From NCBI RefSeq assembly GCF_002024805.1, contig NZ_CP014337.1:2294001-2358000 (forward strand): DNA of 64,000 bases. The letters are read 5' to 3'. Below, piece by piece: positions 51,730 through 60,528 of this stretch. The first letter of the stretch is position 1; every line of letters begins with the position of its first letter. The notes beneath the pieces were generated by a model, which saw only the letters and a list, made by a program, of their open reading frames with translations, was not told where the DNA came from and searched no databases. A program made the position numbers and the translations under genes. Source of the stretch: Elizabethkingia bruuniana. GTDB taxonomy: Bacteria > Bacteroidota > Bacteroidia > Flavobacteriales > Weeksellaceae.

Positions 51730-53067
51730 ATGAACATCCATTTCATTGCTATAGGAGGCAGTGCTATGCACAACCTTGCTATCGCCCTAAAAGAAAAAGG
51801 TTACCATGTGACAGGTTCCGATGATGCGATCTTCGAACCATCGAAAACCCGTCTTGACAAACGAGGAATTTTGCCAAATGAAATGGGCTGGTTTCCGGAA
51901 AAACTATCAGCCGATACCGATGCTGTAATTCTGGGGATGCATGCACATGCAGATAATCCGGAATTGGCAAGAGCAAAGGAACTAGGCTTAAAAATCTATT
52001 CATATCCTGAATTTCTGTACGAGCAGTCCAAAAATAAGACACGTGTCGTAATTGGTGGCTCTCATGGTAAAACAACCATTACTTCTATGATCCTTCATGT
52101 ATTACACTTTCACCAGAAAGATGTAGACTACATGGTTGGTGCACAGCTGGAAGGTTTTGATGTAATGGTAAAACTTACTAAAGACAATGACTTTATGATT
52201 TTAGAAGGAGATGAATATCTTTCTTCTACTTTAGATCCCCGTTCAAAATTCTTATTATATCAGCCTAACATAGCACTAATGAGTGGTATTGCATGGGATC
52301 ACATCAATGTATTTAAAACATTTGATGATTATATAGAACAGTTCCGAAGATTTGTTGCGACCATAACTCCGGGAGGTGTTTTGGTGTATAACGAGGAAGA
52401 TGAAGAGGTTGTAAAGGTAGTAGACGCTGCAGAGAATTATTTCCGCAAATTGCCTTACAAAACACCAGAATATGAGATTGTAAACGGAGTAGTAAATCTT
52501 ATCACCAGTATTGGTCATATTCCTTTATCTGTTTTCGGGCAGCATAATCTGCTAAATATGGAAGGAGCACGTCTTATATGCCAGCAATTAGGCATTATGG
52601 AAGAAGAGTTCTATGATGCGATTATGAGCTTTAAGGGAGCATCTAAAAGATTGGAAAAAGTAGAAAGGGCGGACAAAGGTATTCTTTATAAAGATTTTGC
52701 CCATGCACCTTCTAAGGTAAAAGCATCTGTGAAAGCATTTATAGAGCAATTCCCTAAACAAAAAAAACATGCTTTTCTGGAACTGCATACTTACAGCAGT
52801 CTTAATCCTGTTTTTCTGGAACAATATGACGGTTCCATGAATGGTGTTGAAGAAGCTGTTGTATTCTATTCAGAAGATGCATTGAAAATAAAAAGAATGG
52901 AGCCTATTTCTCCGGATATGATTAAAGATTCTTTTAAAAATACCGATTTAAAAGTATTCACCAATGCCGAAGATCTTCATTCTTATTGGAGTACACTCGA
53001 CAAAACTGACGGAGTGTACATAATGATGAGCTCCGGTAACTTCGGAGGTCTGGACTTAACAAAATAA
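51730..53067 (+). CDS. mpl: UDP-N-acetylmuramate tripeptide ligase Mpl
   Basis: A 445-aa Mur ligase that attaches recovered L-Ala-gamma-D-Glu-mDAP to UDP-MurNAc in peptidoglycan recycling. It has the MurC-like N-terminus HFIAIGGSAMHNLAIALK, the P-loop GGSHGKTTITSM, ILEGDEYLSSTLD and VKDFAHAPSKVKASVKAF, seen as YKDFAHAPSK. The HAPSK form fits Mpl as against the HHP of MurC. It is 15 bases after the acyltransferase gene. Confidence 0.92.
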   Translation: MNIHFIAIGGSAMHNLAIALKEKGYHVTGSDDAIFEPSKTRLDKRGILPNEMGWFPEKLSADTDAVILGMHAHADNPELARAKELGLKIYSYPEFLYEQSKNKTRVVIGGSHGKTTITSMILHVLHFHQKDVDYMVGAQLEGFDVMVKLTKDNDFMILEGDEYLSSTLDPRSKFLLYQPNIALMSGIAWDHINVFKTFDDYIEQFRRFVATITPGGVLVYNEEDEEVVKVVDAAENYFRKLPYKTPEYEIVNGVVNLITSIGHIPLSVFGQHNLLNMEGARLICQQLGIMEEEFYDAIMSFKGASKRLEKVERADKGILYKDFAHAPSKVKASVKAFIEQFPKQKKHAFLELHTYSSLNPVFLEQYDGSMNGVEEAVVFYSEDALKIKRMEPISPDMIKDSFKNTDLKVFTNAEDLHSYWSTLDKTDGVYIMMSSGNFGGLDLTK

Positions 53068-53088
53068 GTACAAATTATCATATATAAC

Positions 53089-53122
53089 AACGCCCCGATT
53101 CTATTGAATCGGGGCGTTTTTT
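53089..53122 (+). terminator. Terminator of mpl
   Basis: Arms AACGCCCCGATT and AATCGGGGCGTT around CTATTG, then T-run. It also overlaps the 3' end of the convergent parE-like gene. Confidence 0.92.
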
Positions 53123-53420
53123 ATTCTTTTAATCTTTTTTTCAGGTCCATTTCTGCGCCGAGAATTCTCTCAACTTCTATTTCATTTTGTTTTAGAATTC
53201 TGTAAAATATTATATGTTTGTTCGCTAAAAACCCATAAAACCCCGTGCCTATTTCCGGGTATAATTTTCCAATATTTGGATTTTCAGCAATTATTCGGCA
53301 AAATTCAATTAATTCTTCATAATATTTATCAGCTTGATTTTCCGACCAGAATTCATAAGTATATTCATAAATTTTAGTAAGATCTTCAACCGCTTTAATT
53401 GTAAAGAAATATTTAGCCAT
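53121..53420 (-). CDS. parE: ParE/RelE-type toxin
   Basis: A 99-aa toxin of the ParE superfamily. It has KYFFTIKAVEDLTKIYEYT at the N-terminus, NPNIGKLYPEIGTGFYGF in the middle and HIIFYRILKQNEIEVERILGAEMD at the end, here in parts. ParE toxins usually poison DNA gyrase; RelE-like ones cut mRNA, so the target is an inference from the ParD-type partner. It overlaps the antitoxin gene by 8 bases. Confidence 0.92.
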   Translation of the reverse strand: MAKYFFTIKAVEDLTKIYEYTYEFWSENQADKYYEELIEFCRIIAENPNIGKLYPEIGTGFYGFLANKHIIFYRILKQNEIEVERILGAEMDLKKRLKE

Positions 53421-53664
53421 TATTCTTCATTTTGACCTTTAACAATTCAAGATGCTTTTCCGGGTTAAAATCTTTTGCAATTCCACTATCAATTCCTTCC
53501 TGAACTGAATTTTTTAGAAACTGAATTTTATTTTCTTCCTCTTCCAAAAGCCTTAATCCGGCACGAATCACTTCACTTGCGTTTTTATATCTTCCCTGAG
53601 TAACTTTTGCATCAACAAAATCCTCAAAATAATTTCCTAAAGAAACAGATGTATTTCGTCCCAT
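53413..53664 (-). CDS. parD: ParD-type antitoxin (CC2985 family)
   Basis: An 83-aa ribbon-helix-helix antitoxin. NTSVSLGNYFEDFVDAKV and the family segment YKNASEVIRAGLRLLEEEE form the DNA-binding N-terminus; the C-terminal half (about 50-83) wraps the toxin. A palindrome overlapping the predicted -7 box, about 30 bases upstream, is the likely operator, which suggests autorepression. Confidence 0.93.
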   Translation of the reverse strand: MGRNTSVSLGNYFEDFVDAKVTQGRYKNASEVIRAGLRLLEEEENKIQFLKNSVQEGIDSGIAKDFNPEKHLELLKVKMKNNG

Positions 53665-53691
53665 TTTTATTTGATTTAAGATTCAATAAAT

Positions 53692-53716
53692 CAAAGTTAC
53701 CAAATTTTGGTAACTT
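53692..53716 (-). promoter_or_regulatory. Operator palindrome and -7 box of the parDE operon
   Basis: AAGTTACCAAA and TTTGGTAACTT (53694-53716) flank a single T. Read on the minus strand, TAACTTTG (53692-53699) is a full TAnnTTTG match and overlaps the downstream arm of the palindrome. Binding of ParD there would block the promoter. Confidence 0.7.
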
Positions 53717-53817
53717 ATTTATTTTTTTTAAACTACTTATGCAAAATTATGCCTAAAGATTTGCATCTGGCTATTGTGACGTAGTTGAAGCAATTATTAT
53801 AAGATTATTCTGTTATC

Positions 53818-54273
53818 TCATTTCAGCCAAGTCGCTGCTAATTGAGAGAGAACGCCGGCTTTTTGAGCAATACCCAAAGTATTTGGGAAGTCTTTGTAAG
53901 AAACAATACCCGTTTCATCAAATCTAATAAGTGCAATGGAAGATTGTATCTCGAAAGGTTCATTCGTGCTCAATGATTTACCCTTTGTAAAATACTCAAC
54001 AGTGACTGCCTGGCTATCTGTACAATGGTATATCTTTGTATAAACACTTTCTATTTCTATCAACTTGGTAAGTGGATTTTGCTGTACATTATCAAAGTGT
54101 TTTTTTATATTTTCTTTCCCATTTATTAAAGTTCCGCCATTAACGGTAAATGGTATTTCAAAAGTTGCGTTATCTGTGAAATAGCTGACAAAATTATCAT
54201 AGTTTCTCGTTTGTAGAGAATTTGACAGCTCCTGAATAATTGCATTTATTTTTAATTCGTCCATTTTTTTCAT
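53818..54273 (-). CDS. NTF2/SnoaL-like protein
   Basis: A 151-aa cone-fold protein. It begins with KINAIIQELSNSLQTRNYDNFVSYFTDNATFEIP, split here, and has VNGGTLINGKENIKKHFDNV and the later CTDSQAVTVEYFTKG, as in ketosteroid-isomerase-like SnoaL proteins. Such proteins bind small hydrophobic molecules or act as isomerases; no specific role is clear. It stands alone between the parDE operon and the tyrosine cluster. Confidence 0.85.
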   Translation of the reverse strand: MKKMDELKINAIIQELSNSLQTRNYDNFVSYFTDNATFEIPFTVNGGTLINGKENIKKHFDNVQQNPLTKLIEIESVYTKIYHCTDSQAVTVEYFTKGKSLSTNEPFEIQSSIALIRFDETGIVSYKDFPNTLGIAQKAGVLSQLAATWLK

Positions 54274-54547
54274 TTATTAAACGTGTTATTTTATACTTGT
54301 TCTTTAAGTTTTTATCAAACTTAATAATTCTGTTTGAAATCAATCCACTACGGATTTCCTCTTCGATAAAGTTATAATCTAAAAATTACTCACACCAACG
54401 ATACAGCAAAAAGATACCTATCTTAATCTTAACAGATTTTCTTTAACAAATAAACAATATTATGAGGTATATCATTCCATATTCTTTACCTATTTTTTCT
54501 TCACGTGTGATAATTTGAGTAAATTTGAGAAAGTCACAACCTGATTT

Positions 54548-55702
54548 ATGAGATACCATCACAACGGAAAAATTCCACAGAAAAGACATACCATCTTCAA
54601 ATCTGAAGAGGGTAATTTTTATTACGAACAACTGTTTGGTACAGAAGGATTCCACGGAATTTCTTCTTTGCTGTATCATACACACAGACCTACCCAGATT
54701 AAAGAAATAAAAGGTGTAAAAGATGTTACTCCTAAAATCGCAGTAGAGAAAAACATAATCCCAAGACGAATTCAGGGGATGAAAGTGCAGGCTGAGGATG
54801 ACTTTTTGGATAGCCGAAAGGTACTTATGCTGAATAATGATCTTAAAATGGGTATTGCTAAGCCGCGGAAATCGGTAACAGAGTATTTTTATAAAAATGC
54901 CGAATGCGACGAGTTATTATTCGTACAAAGAGGTTCTGGTGTTCTGAAAACATTTGTAGGGAATCTTGAATTCGGATATGGAGATTATCTTATTATTCCT
55001 CGTGGCACCATCTATCAGATAGAGTTTAAAGATGAAGACAATATCCTGTTCTTTATAGAAAGTCATTCACCTATTTATACCCCAAGAAGGTACAGAAATG
55101 AATTCGGGCAGCTACTGGAACATTCTCCTTTTTGTGAGAGGGATATAGAGGCTCCTGTCCATGTTGACCCGATAGATGAAAAAGGTGACTTTGTTATAAA
55201 AGTAAAAAAGGAAAATCAGATTACTGATTTTGTATATGCAACACATCCTTTCGATGTTGTTGGATGGGATGGTTATTTCTATCCTTTCAAATTTAATATT
55301 AAGAATTTCGAGCCTATTACAGGCCGGATTCATCAACCACCGCCAGTACACCAGACTTTCGAAGGACATAACTTTGTAGTATGTTCTTTTGTGGCCAGGA
55401 TGTACGATTACCATCCTCTGTCTATACCTGCTCCGTATAACCATAGCAACATAGACTCCGATGAAGTTCTTTTCTATGCAGAAGGTGACTTTATGAGCCG
55501 GAATCATATTGATTTATGTGATTTCACTCTTCATCCCGGAGGTATTGTACACGGACCTCATCCGGGTGCTATGGAGCGAAGCATAGGACAGAAAGAAACC
55601 CATGAATATGCTGTAATGGTAGATCCTTTCAGACCTTTAAAATTAACCGAAGAGGCTCTGAAAGTAGAAGATCCTACTTATAAAACTTCATGGTTAGATT
55701 AA
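54548..55702 (+). CDS. hmgA: Homogentisate 1,2-dioxygenase
   Basis: A 384-aa iron dioxygenase that opens the ring of homogentisate to maleylacetoacetate. The metal-site region PAPYNHSNIDSDEVLFYAEG gives a His and a Glu ligand, and GGIVHGPHPGAME another His. It is the shorter form found in Bacteroidetes. It starts the tyrosine catabolic cluster; hppD and fahA lie downstream on the same strand. Confidence 0.93.
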   Translation: MRYHHNGKIPQKRHTIFKSEEGNFYYEQLFGTEGFHGISSLLYHTHRPTQIKEIKGVKDVTPKIAVEKNIIPRRIQGMKVQAEDDFLDSRKVLMLNNDLKMGIAKPRKSVTEYFYKNAECDELLFVQRGSGVLKTFVGNLEFGYGDYLIIPRGTIYQIEFKDEDNILFFIESHSPIYTPRRYRNEFGQLLEHSPFCERDIEAPVHVDPIDEKGDFVIKVKKENQITDFVYATHPFDVVGWDGYFYPFKFNIKNFEPITGRIHQPPPVHQTFEGHNFVVCSFVARMYDYHPLSIPAPYNHSNIDSDEVLFYAEGDFMSRNHIDLCDFTLHPGGIVHGPHPGAMERSIGQKETHEYAVMVDPFRPLKLTEEALKVEDPTYKTSWLD

Positions 55703-55726
55703 GATAATAACTTATAATAGTAATAT

Positions 55727-57001
55727 ATGTATCAATATGTAAGTGCCGAGGAGGCTATATCTGTTATTAAAAGTGGTGACAGAATATTTTCCCACGGTAG
55801 TGCCTGTACTCCTAATTATTTATTAAACGAACTTGCCAATCAGTCTTCCCGTTTTAAGGATATAGAAATGGTATCCATTACCCAACAAGGTGCTGTGGCC
55901 ATTGCAAGACCAGAATATAAAGATAATTTCCATATCAATTCTCTGTTTGTGTCGACTCCTGTAAGGGAGGCTGTAAACTCTGACAGAGGTGACTTTGTTC
56001 CTATTTTCCTTAGCGAAATTCCGATTCTTTTCAAGAATAATATACTACCACTGGATGTAGCCATTATTACAGTTTCTCCCCCGGATAAACATGGTTACTG
56101 TACATTGGGAACCTCCGTAGATATTGCACGATCTGCTGTAGACTCGGCTAAAATAGTTATTGCTATTGTCAATCCTAAAATGCCAAGAACTCATGGTGAC
56201 GGGATGGTTCATGTGAACAGAATTGACAAAATGGTATGGCATGAGGAAGAGCTAATGACGATAGATTATGGTTCTAAAGTTGGAGAAGAAGAGGCACTGA
56301 TTGGAAAACATGTTGCTGAACTAATTGATGACAGAGCTACAATACAAATGGGTATTGGTACAATACCAGATGCTGTTCTTAAATGTCTGGGAAATCACAA
56401 AGACTTGGGAATCCATACAGAAATGCTGAGTGATGGTGTTATTAACCTTATTAAAGATGATATCGTCAACAACAAATACAAAGGTTTCCATGATAATGTA
56501 AGCATTACCAGTTTCTGCTTCGGGACTAAAAAGCTCTATGATTTTGTAGATGATAATCCGTCTATTGCTTTCTTAGACGTTCAGCATGTCAACTTCCCGA
56601 TCAATATTATGAAAAATCATAAAATGCATGCCATAAATTCTGCTATAGAAATTGATCTTACAGGACAGGTATGTGCCGATTCTATTGGTACTTACCAGTA
56701 TAGTGGTATTGGCGGACAAATGGATTTTATGAGAGGTGCTGCCCTTAGTGAAGGCGGGAAACCAATTATGGCGCTTACCTCACGTACCAAAAAAGGTATT
56801 CCGAGAATTGTTCCATTCCTGAAGGAAGGAGCCGGCGTGGTAACAACCCGGGGACATATCCATTATGTAGTGACTGAATACGGTACGGCTTATCTGTATG
56901 GTAAAAACCTGAGACAGAGAGCTAAAGCGCTTATAGACATCTCCCATCCGGATGACAGAGAGATGTTGGAAAGAGCAGCTCACGAAAGATTTAAAAACTA
57001 A
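55727..57001 (+). CDS. Acetyl-CoA hydrolase/CoA-transferase family protein
   Basis: A 424-aa protein of the Cat1/4-hydroxybutyrate CoA-transferase family. Visible are VKSGDRIFSHGSACTPNYL-like N-terminal sequence, MGIGTIPDAVLKCL, the glutamate in IHTEMLSDGVI that would carry the CoA thioester, and GIGGQMDFMRGAALSEGGKPI. It lies 24 bases after hmgA and ahead of hppD. Since FahA yields acetoacetate, an acetoacetate-activating CoA transfer in this pathway is a plausible inference, but the acyl substrates are not shown by sequence. Confidence 0.88.
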   Translation: MYQYVSAEEAISVIKSGDRIFSHGSACTPNYLLNELANQSSRFKDIEMVSITQQGAVAIARPEYKDNFHINSLFVSTPVREAVNSDRGDFVPIFLSEIPILFKNNILPLDVAIITVSPPDKHGYCTLGTSVDIARSAVDSAKIVIAIVNPKMPRTHGDGMVHVNRIDKMVWHEEELMTIDYGSKVGEEEALIGKHVAELIDDRATIQMGIGTIPDAVLKCLGNHKDLGIHTEMLSDGVINLIKDDIVNNKYKGFHDNVSITSFCFGTKKLYDFVDDNPSIAFLDVQHVNFPINIMKNHKMHAINSAIEIDLTGQVCADSIGTYQYSGIGGQMDFMRGAALSEGGKPIMALTSRTKKGIPRIVPFLKEGAGVVTTRGHIHYVVTEYGTAYLYGKNLRQRAKALIDISHPDDREMLERAAHERFKN

Positions 57002-57063
57002 CAATTGTTAGTGGCATTCGCTAAAAAATAGTATTTTGCATTTCATAATCTAAAAGTAAAAAA

Positions 57064-58194
57064 ATGTCTACATTAACATTCGCCGAAAAAATTGCACAGG
57101 CAGAAAACTTCCTGCCAATCAATGGTACAGACTATATTGAATTTTATGTTGGTAATGCCAAACAAGCTGCACACTTCTATAAGACAGCATTCGGATTTCA
57201 GTCAATTGCATATGCAGGGCCTGAAACCGGGGTTAGAGACCGTGCTTCTTATGTACTTCAGCAGGGAAAAATCCGTTTGATTCTTACTACAGGACTTAGA
57301 TCAGACAGTTCAGTTTCAGAACATGTAAAGAAACACGGTGATGGTGTAAAGGTTTTAGCGCTTTGGGTAGACGATGCTTATAAAGCATTTGAAGAAACTA
57401 CTAAAAGAGGTGGAAAACCGTATCTGGAGCCTGTTACTTTAACCGATGAATATGGTGAAGTGAGAATGTCCGGAATTTACACTTATGGCGAAACAGTACA
57501 TATGTTTGTAGAGAGAAAGAATTACAACGGAACATTTATGCCTGGATATGAGAAGTGGGAAAGCGATTACAACCCTGCTGAAACAGGTTTATTATATGTA
57601 GACCACTGTGTAGGAAATGTAGGCTGGGATCGTATGGTTCCGACTGTTGAATGGTATGAAAAGGTAATGGGATTTGTAAATATTCTATCTTTTGATGATA
57701 AGCAAATCAATACTGAATATTCAGCGCTAATGTCTAAAGTAATGTCTAACGGTAATGGTTATGCAAAATTCCCGATTAATGAACCTGCAGAAGGTAAAAA
57801 GAAATCTCAGGTAGAAGAATATCTGGATTTCTATGAAGGTGAAGGCGTTCAGCATATTGCTGTGGCTACAAAAGATATTATCCATACTGTTGGCGAACTA
57901 AAAAAGCGTGGTGTAGAATTCCTTTCTCCACCTCCGGAAGCTTATTATGATATGGTACCGGACAGAGTTGGCCACATCGATGAAGACATCAAAAAACTTC
58001 AGGATCTTGGAATTCTTATCGATTGTGATGAAGAAGGTTATCTTCTTCAGATCTTTACAAAACCTGTAGAAGACCGTCCTACCCTGTTTTTTGAAATTAT
58101 TGAAAGACACGGAGCTCAGAGTTTCGGGGCTGGTAATTTCAAGGCTTTATTTGAAGCTTTAGAAAAAGAACAGGCAAGAAGAGGAAATTTATAA
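57064..58194 (+). CDS. hppD: 4-hydroxyphenylpyruvate dioxygenase
   Basis: A 376-aa iron dioxygenase that turns 4-hydroxyphenylpyruvate into homogentisate. It has two VOC domains; the iron ligands are His181 (YVDHCVG), His264 (GVQHIAVAT) and Glu344 (LFFEIIERHG). The C-terminal FGAGNFKALFEALE helix that closes the active site is present. It is 62 bases after the CoA-transferase gene. Confidence 0.95.
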   Translation: MSTLTFAEKIAQAENFLPINGTDYIEFYVGNAKQAAHFYKTAFGFQSIAYAGPETGVRDRASYVLQQGKIRLILTTGLRSDSSVSEHVKKHGDGVKVLALWVDDAYKAFEETTKRGGKPYLEPVTLTDEYGEVRMSGIYTYGETVHMFVERKNYNGTFMPGYEKWESDYNPAETGLLYVDHCVGNVGWDRMVPTVEWYEKVMGFVNILSFDDKQINTEYSALMSKVMSNGNGYAKFPINEPAEGKKKSQVEEYLDFYEGEGVQHIAVATKDIIHTVGELKKRGVEFLSPPPEAYYDMVPDRVGHIDEDIKKLQDLGILIDCDEEGYLLQIFTKPVEDRPTLFFEIIERHGAQSFGAGNFKALFEALEKEQARRGNL

Positions 58195-58236
58195 TTTTTG
58201 GATTAGTTTTTGTCTTAGTTTCACTAAATTTATAAG

Positions 58237-58728
58237 ATGAAAAAAATACTTCTGGTTTTAACTCTTATTACCGCCGGTACAATAGTACAGGCTCAGAGTT
58301 ATGGTGCTATTATCAAAAGACTGGACAGGCTAAGCAGTGAAAATTCAGGAAAGGATTATGATGAATTTATTCTGGAAGGAAAGAAATTCATTAATGTAAA
58401 AGATTCTATAGATCATTCTGAAAAGCATATCCTGGAATTCCGGCCGAACAATCAGGTTACAATGATTGAGATTATTGAAGATAAAAGTACAAAGCAGGAA
58501 TATTCCAACATCTTTACAGGTGATATCGTAAGAAATCATAATGCTGTATCTATAAGACTTGATAAACTGGAAGACAAAGCAATGAGCTATCCTTTAACTT
58601 ATAATTTATTACTAAGTCATCGTAAAGGCTACTATTACTTTACCAATATCAATACTCGTGAAAAATGGATTGAAATTCATTATCTGGATAAAACAAAAGA
58701 ATCTAAAAAAGTACAGAAGAGAAAATAA
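58237..58728 (+). CDS. Exported hypothetical protein between hppD and fahA, 163 aa
   Basis: Not recognised. A signal peptide (about 1-20, GTIVQAQS) is followed by a domain with KRLDRLSSENSGKDYDEFILEGKKF, in parts, a central beta-rich stretch (HILEFRPNNQVTMIEIIEDK) and a basic C-terminus. It is a single copy between hppD and fahA on the same strand, so it may be co-transcribed, but an exported protein has no clear place in cytoplasmic tyrosine breakdown. Confidence 0.75.
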   Translation: MKKILLVLTLITAGTIVQAQSYGAIIKRLDRLSSENSGKDYDEFILEGKKFINVKDSIDHSEKHILEFRPNNQVTMIEIIEDKSTKQEYSNIFTGDIVRNHNAVSIRLDKLEDKAMSYPLTYNLLLSHRKGYYYFTNINTREKWIEIHYLDKTKESKKVQKRK

Positions 58729-58824
58729 TCTTCGATAAATAACAAAACTCAGGTTCAAGGAAATGTTGTATTTTTAGTACACATTTTTTTGAACCTTTTT
58801 ATTAAATAAAACTCTATTTAATTT

Positions 58825-60072
58825 ATGAAATCATTCGTAGAAAATTCCGAATCAACAGATTTTTCAATATACAATATCCCTTTCGGTGTTGCAGTATTCA
58901 ATCAGGAATATATTGCCTGCGCAACAAGAATTGGCAATCAGGTAATTGATCTGGCTACTCTTTACGACGAAGGCTACTTCGAAAACATTGAAGGTCTGGA
59001 TGATAATATCTTTGAAGCTTATACCCTAAATCCTTTTATAGAATTGGGTAAACCTGTTACCACAAAAGTAAGAGAAAGAATACAGGAATTATTAACAGAA
59101 GGCTCTACTCTTTCAAAAGATGAAATAGCTATAGAAAGCTGCTTTTTCGATTCCGAAGAAGTACAAATGATGATGCCTCTGCATATCCCTAATTATACAG
59201 ATTTCTACAGCAGCATAGATCATGCAACCAATGTAGGTTCACTTTTCCGTGATCCGGAAAATGCGCTTTTTCCAAACTGGAAACATCTTCCTGTAGGCTA
59301 TCACGGAAGAGCTTCTTCAATTGTAGTTTCCGGAATTGATATCCACAGACCAAAAGGGCAAATGAAACCTGCAGATCAGGATAAACCAATATTCGGTCCG
59401 TCTAAACAATTGGATTTCGAACTGGAAATGGCTTTCATTACCAATAAAGACACCGAGATGGGTGAATCTATCTCTACAAAAGATGCAGAAGATGCTATTT
59501 TTGGAATGGTAATCTTCAATGACTGGAGCGCAAGAGATATCCAATCTTGGGAATACGTTCCTCTGGGGCCATTCTTAGGCAAGAATTTCGGATCTTCTAT
59601 CTCTCCGTGGATTGTGACACTGGAAGCACTGGACATATTCCGTATAGAGTCACCTAAGCAAGATCCTGAAGTATTGGAATATCTTCAGTTCGAAGGAAAC
59701 AAAAATTTTGATATACAGCTGGAGGTTTATATTCAGCCCGAAAACGGCGCCGAAAACCTTATTTCTGAGAGTAATTACAAATATATGTACTGGAATATGG
59801 CTCAGCAACTTGCTCATCATACTATAAACGGATGTAATATTGAAGTTGGTGATATGTATGCCAGTGGTACAATATCCGGAAAAGACCCTAAATCATTTGG
59901 TTCTATGCTGGAACTAACATGGAGGGGGGCTAATCCAATAAAACTTTCCGATGGTACAGAGCGTAAATTCATCGAAGATAATGACACTGTTATCATGAGA
60001 GCATATAACGAAAAAGATGGCAAACGTGTAGGCTTCGGCGAAGTAAAAGCAAAAATACTCCCAGCAACTTAG
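58825..60072 (+). CDS. fahA: Fumarylacetoacetase
   Basis: A 415-aa hydrolase that splits fumarylacetoacetate into fumarate and acetoacetate, the last step of tyrosine degradation. Seen are NYTDFYSSIDHATNVG, the catalytic-site LPVGYHGRASSIVVSG, FELEMAFITNKDTEMG and FNDWSARDIQSWEYVPLGPFLGKNFGSS in parts. No maleylacetoacetate isomerase gene lies in the window. Confidence 0.95.
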   Translation: MKSFVENSESTDFSIYNIPFGVAVFNQEYIACATRIGNQVIDLATLYDEGYFENIEGLDDNIFEAYTLNPFIELGKPVTTKVRERIQELLTEGSTLSKDEIAIESCFFDSEEVQMMMPLHIPNYTDFYSSIDHATNVGSLFRDPENALFPNWKHLPVGYHGRASSIVVSGIDIHRPKGQMKPADQDKPIFGPSKQLDFELEMAFITNKDTEMGESISTKDAEDAIFGMVIFNDWSARDIQSWEYVPLGPFLGKNFGSSISPWIVTLEALDIFRIESPKQDPEVLEYLQFEGNKNFDIQLEVYIQPENGAENLISESNYKYMYWNMAQQLAHHTINGCNIEVGDMYASGTISGKDPKSFGSMLELTWRGANPIKLSDGTERKFIEDNDTVIMRAYNEKDGKRVGFGEVKAKILPAT

Positions 60073-60128
60073 AGAAAGTTACACTAGTTATAGATGTTAT
60101 AAAGCTATATGGGAATTCATTATAGATC

Positions 60129-60503
60129 ATGACTGATATTAAATCTCATAAAGATCTGAAAGTATGGCAAGAATCGATGGATCTTGTCACAGACATCTAC
60201 GAGTTAGTACAAAACTTTCCTGCTGAAGAAAAATATAATCTTACATCACAAATAAAAAGAAGTGCAGTTTCAATTCCTTCTAATATTGCAGAAGGAGCAG
60301 GGCGAAAATCTAATTTAGAATTTATACAGTTTTTAAATATTGCATCGGGTTCTCTTTCAGAGCTTGAGACACAATTAGAAATAGCATTAAGATTAAAATT
60401 TATTACAGAAAATGAAGAGTTATTTAAAAAGATAATTTTCATCAGAATCATGATTACTAATCTGAAAAAATCTCTGAGTAATAAACCTTCATCGCCTTTA
60501 TAA
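60129..60503 (+). CDS. Four helix bundle protein (23S rRNA intervening-sequence type)
   Basis: A 124-aa helical protein of the TIGR02436/S23 family. It opens SHKDLKVWQESMDLV and carries TSQIKRSAVSIPSNIAEGAGR and LNIASGSLSELETQLEIA. These proteins form pentamers and were first seen encoded in 23S rRNA intervening sequences; here the gene is free-standing between fahA and a flavin reductase. The function is unknown. Confidence 0.9.
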   Translation: MTDIKSHKDLKVWQESMDLVTDIYELVQNFPAEEKYNLTSQIKRSAVSIPSNIAEGAGRKSNLEFIQFLNIASGSLSELETQLEIALRLKFITENEELFKKIIFIRIMITNLKKSLSNKPSSPL

Positions 60504-60528
60504 CTATATAACCCATTTAACCATTTTA

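Noticed and set aside
56998-57011. A 14-base palindrome CTAACAATTGTTAG at the CoA-transferase stop
   Set aside because: It is short, overlaps the stop codon and has no T-run; chance is likely in AT-rich DNA.
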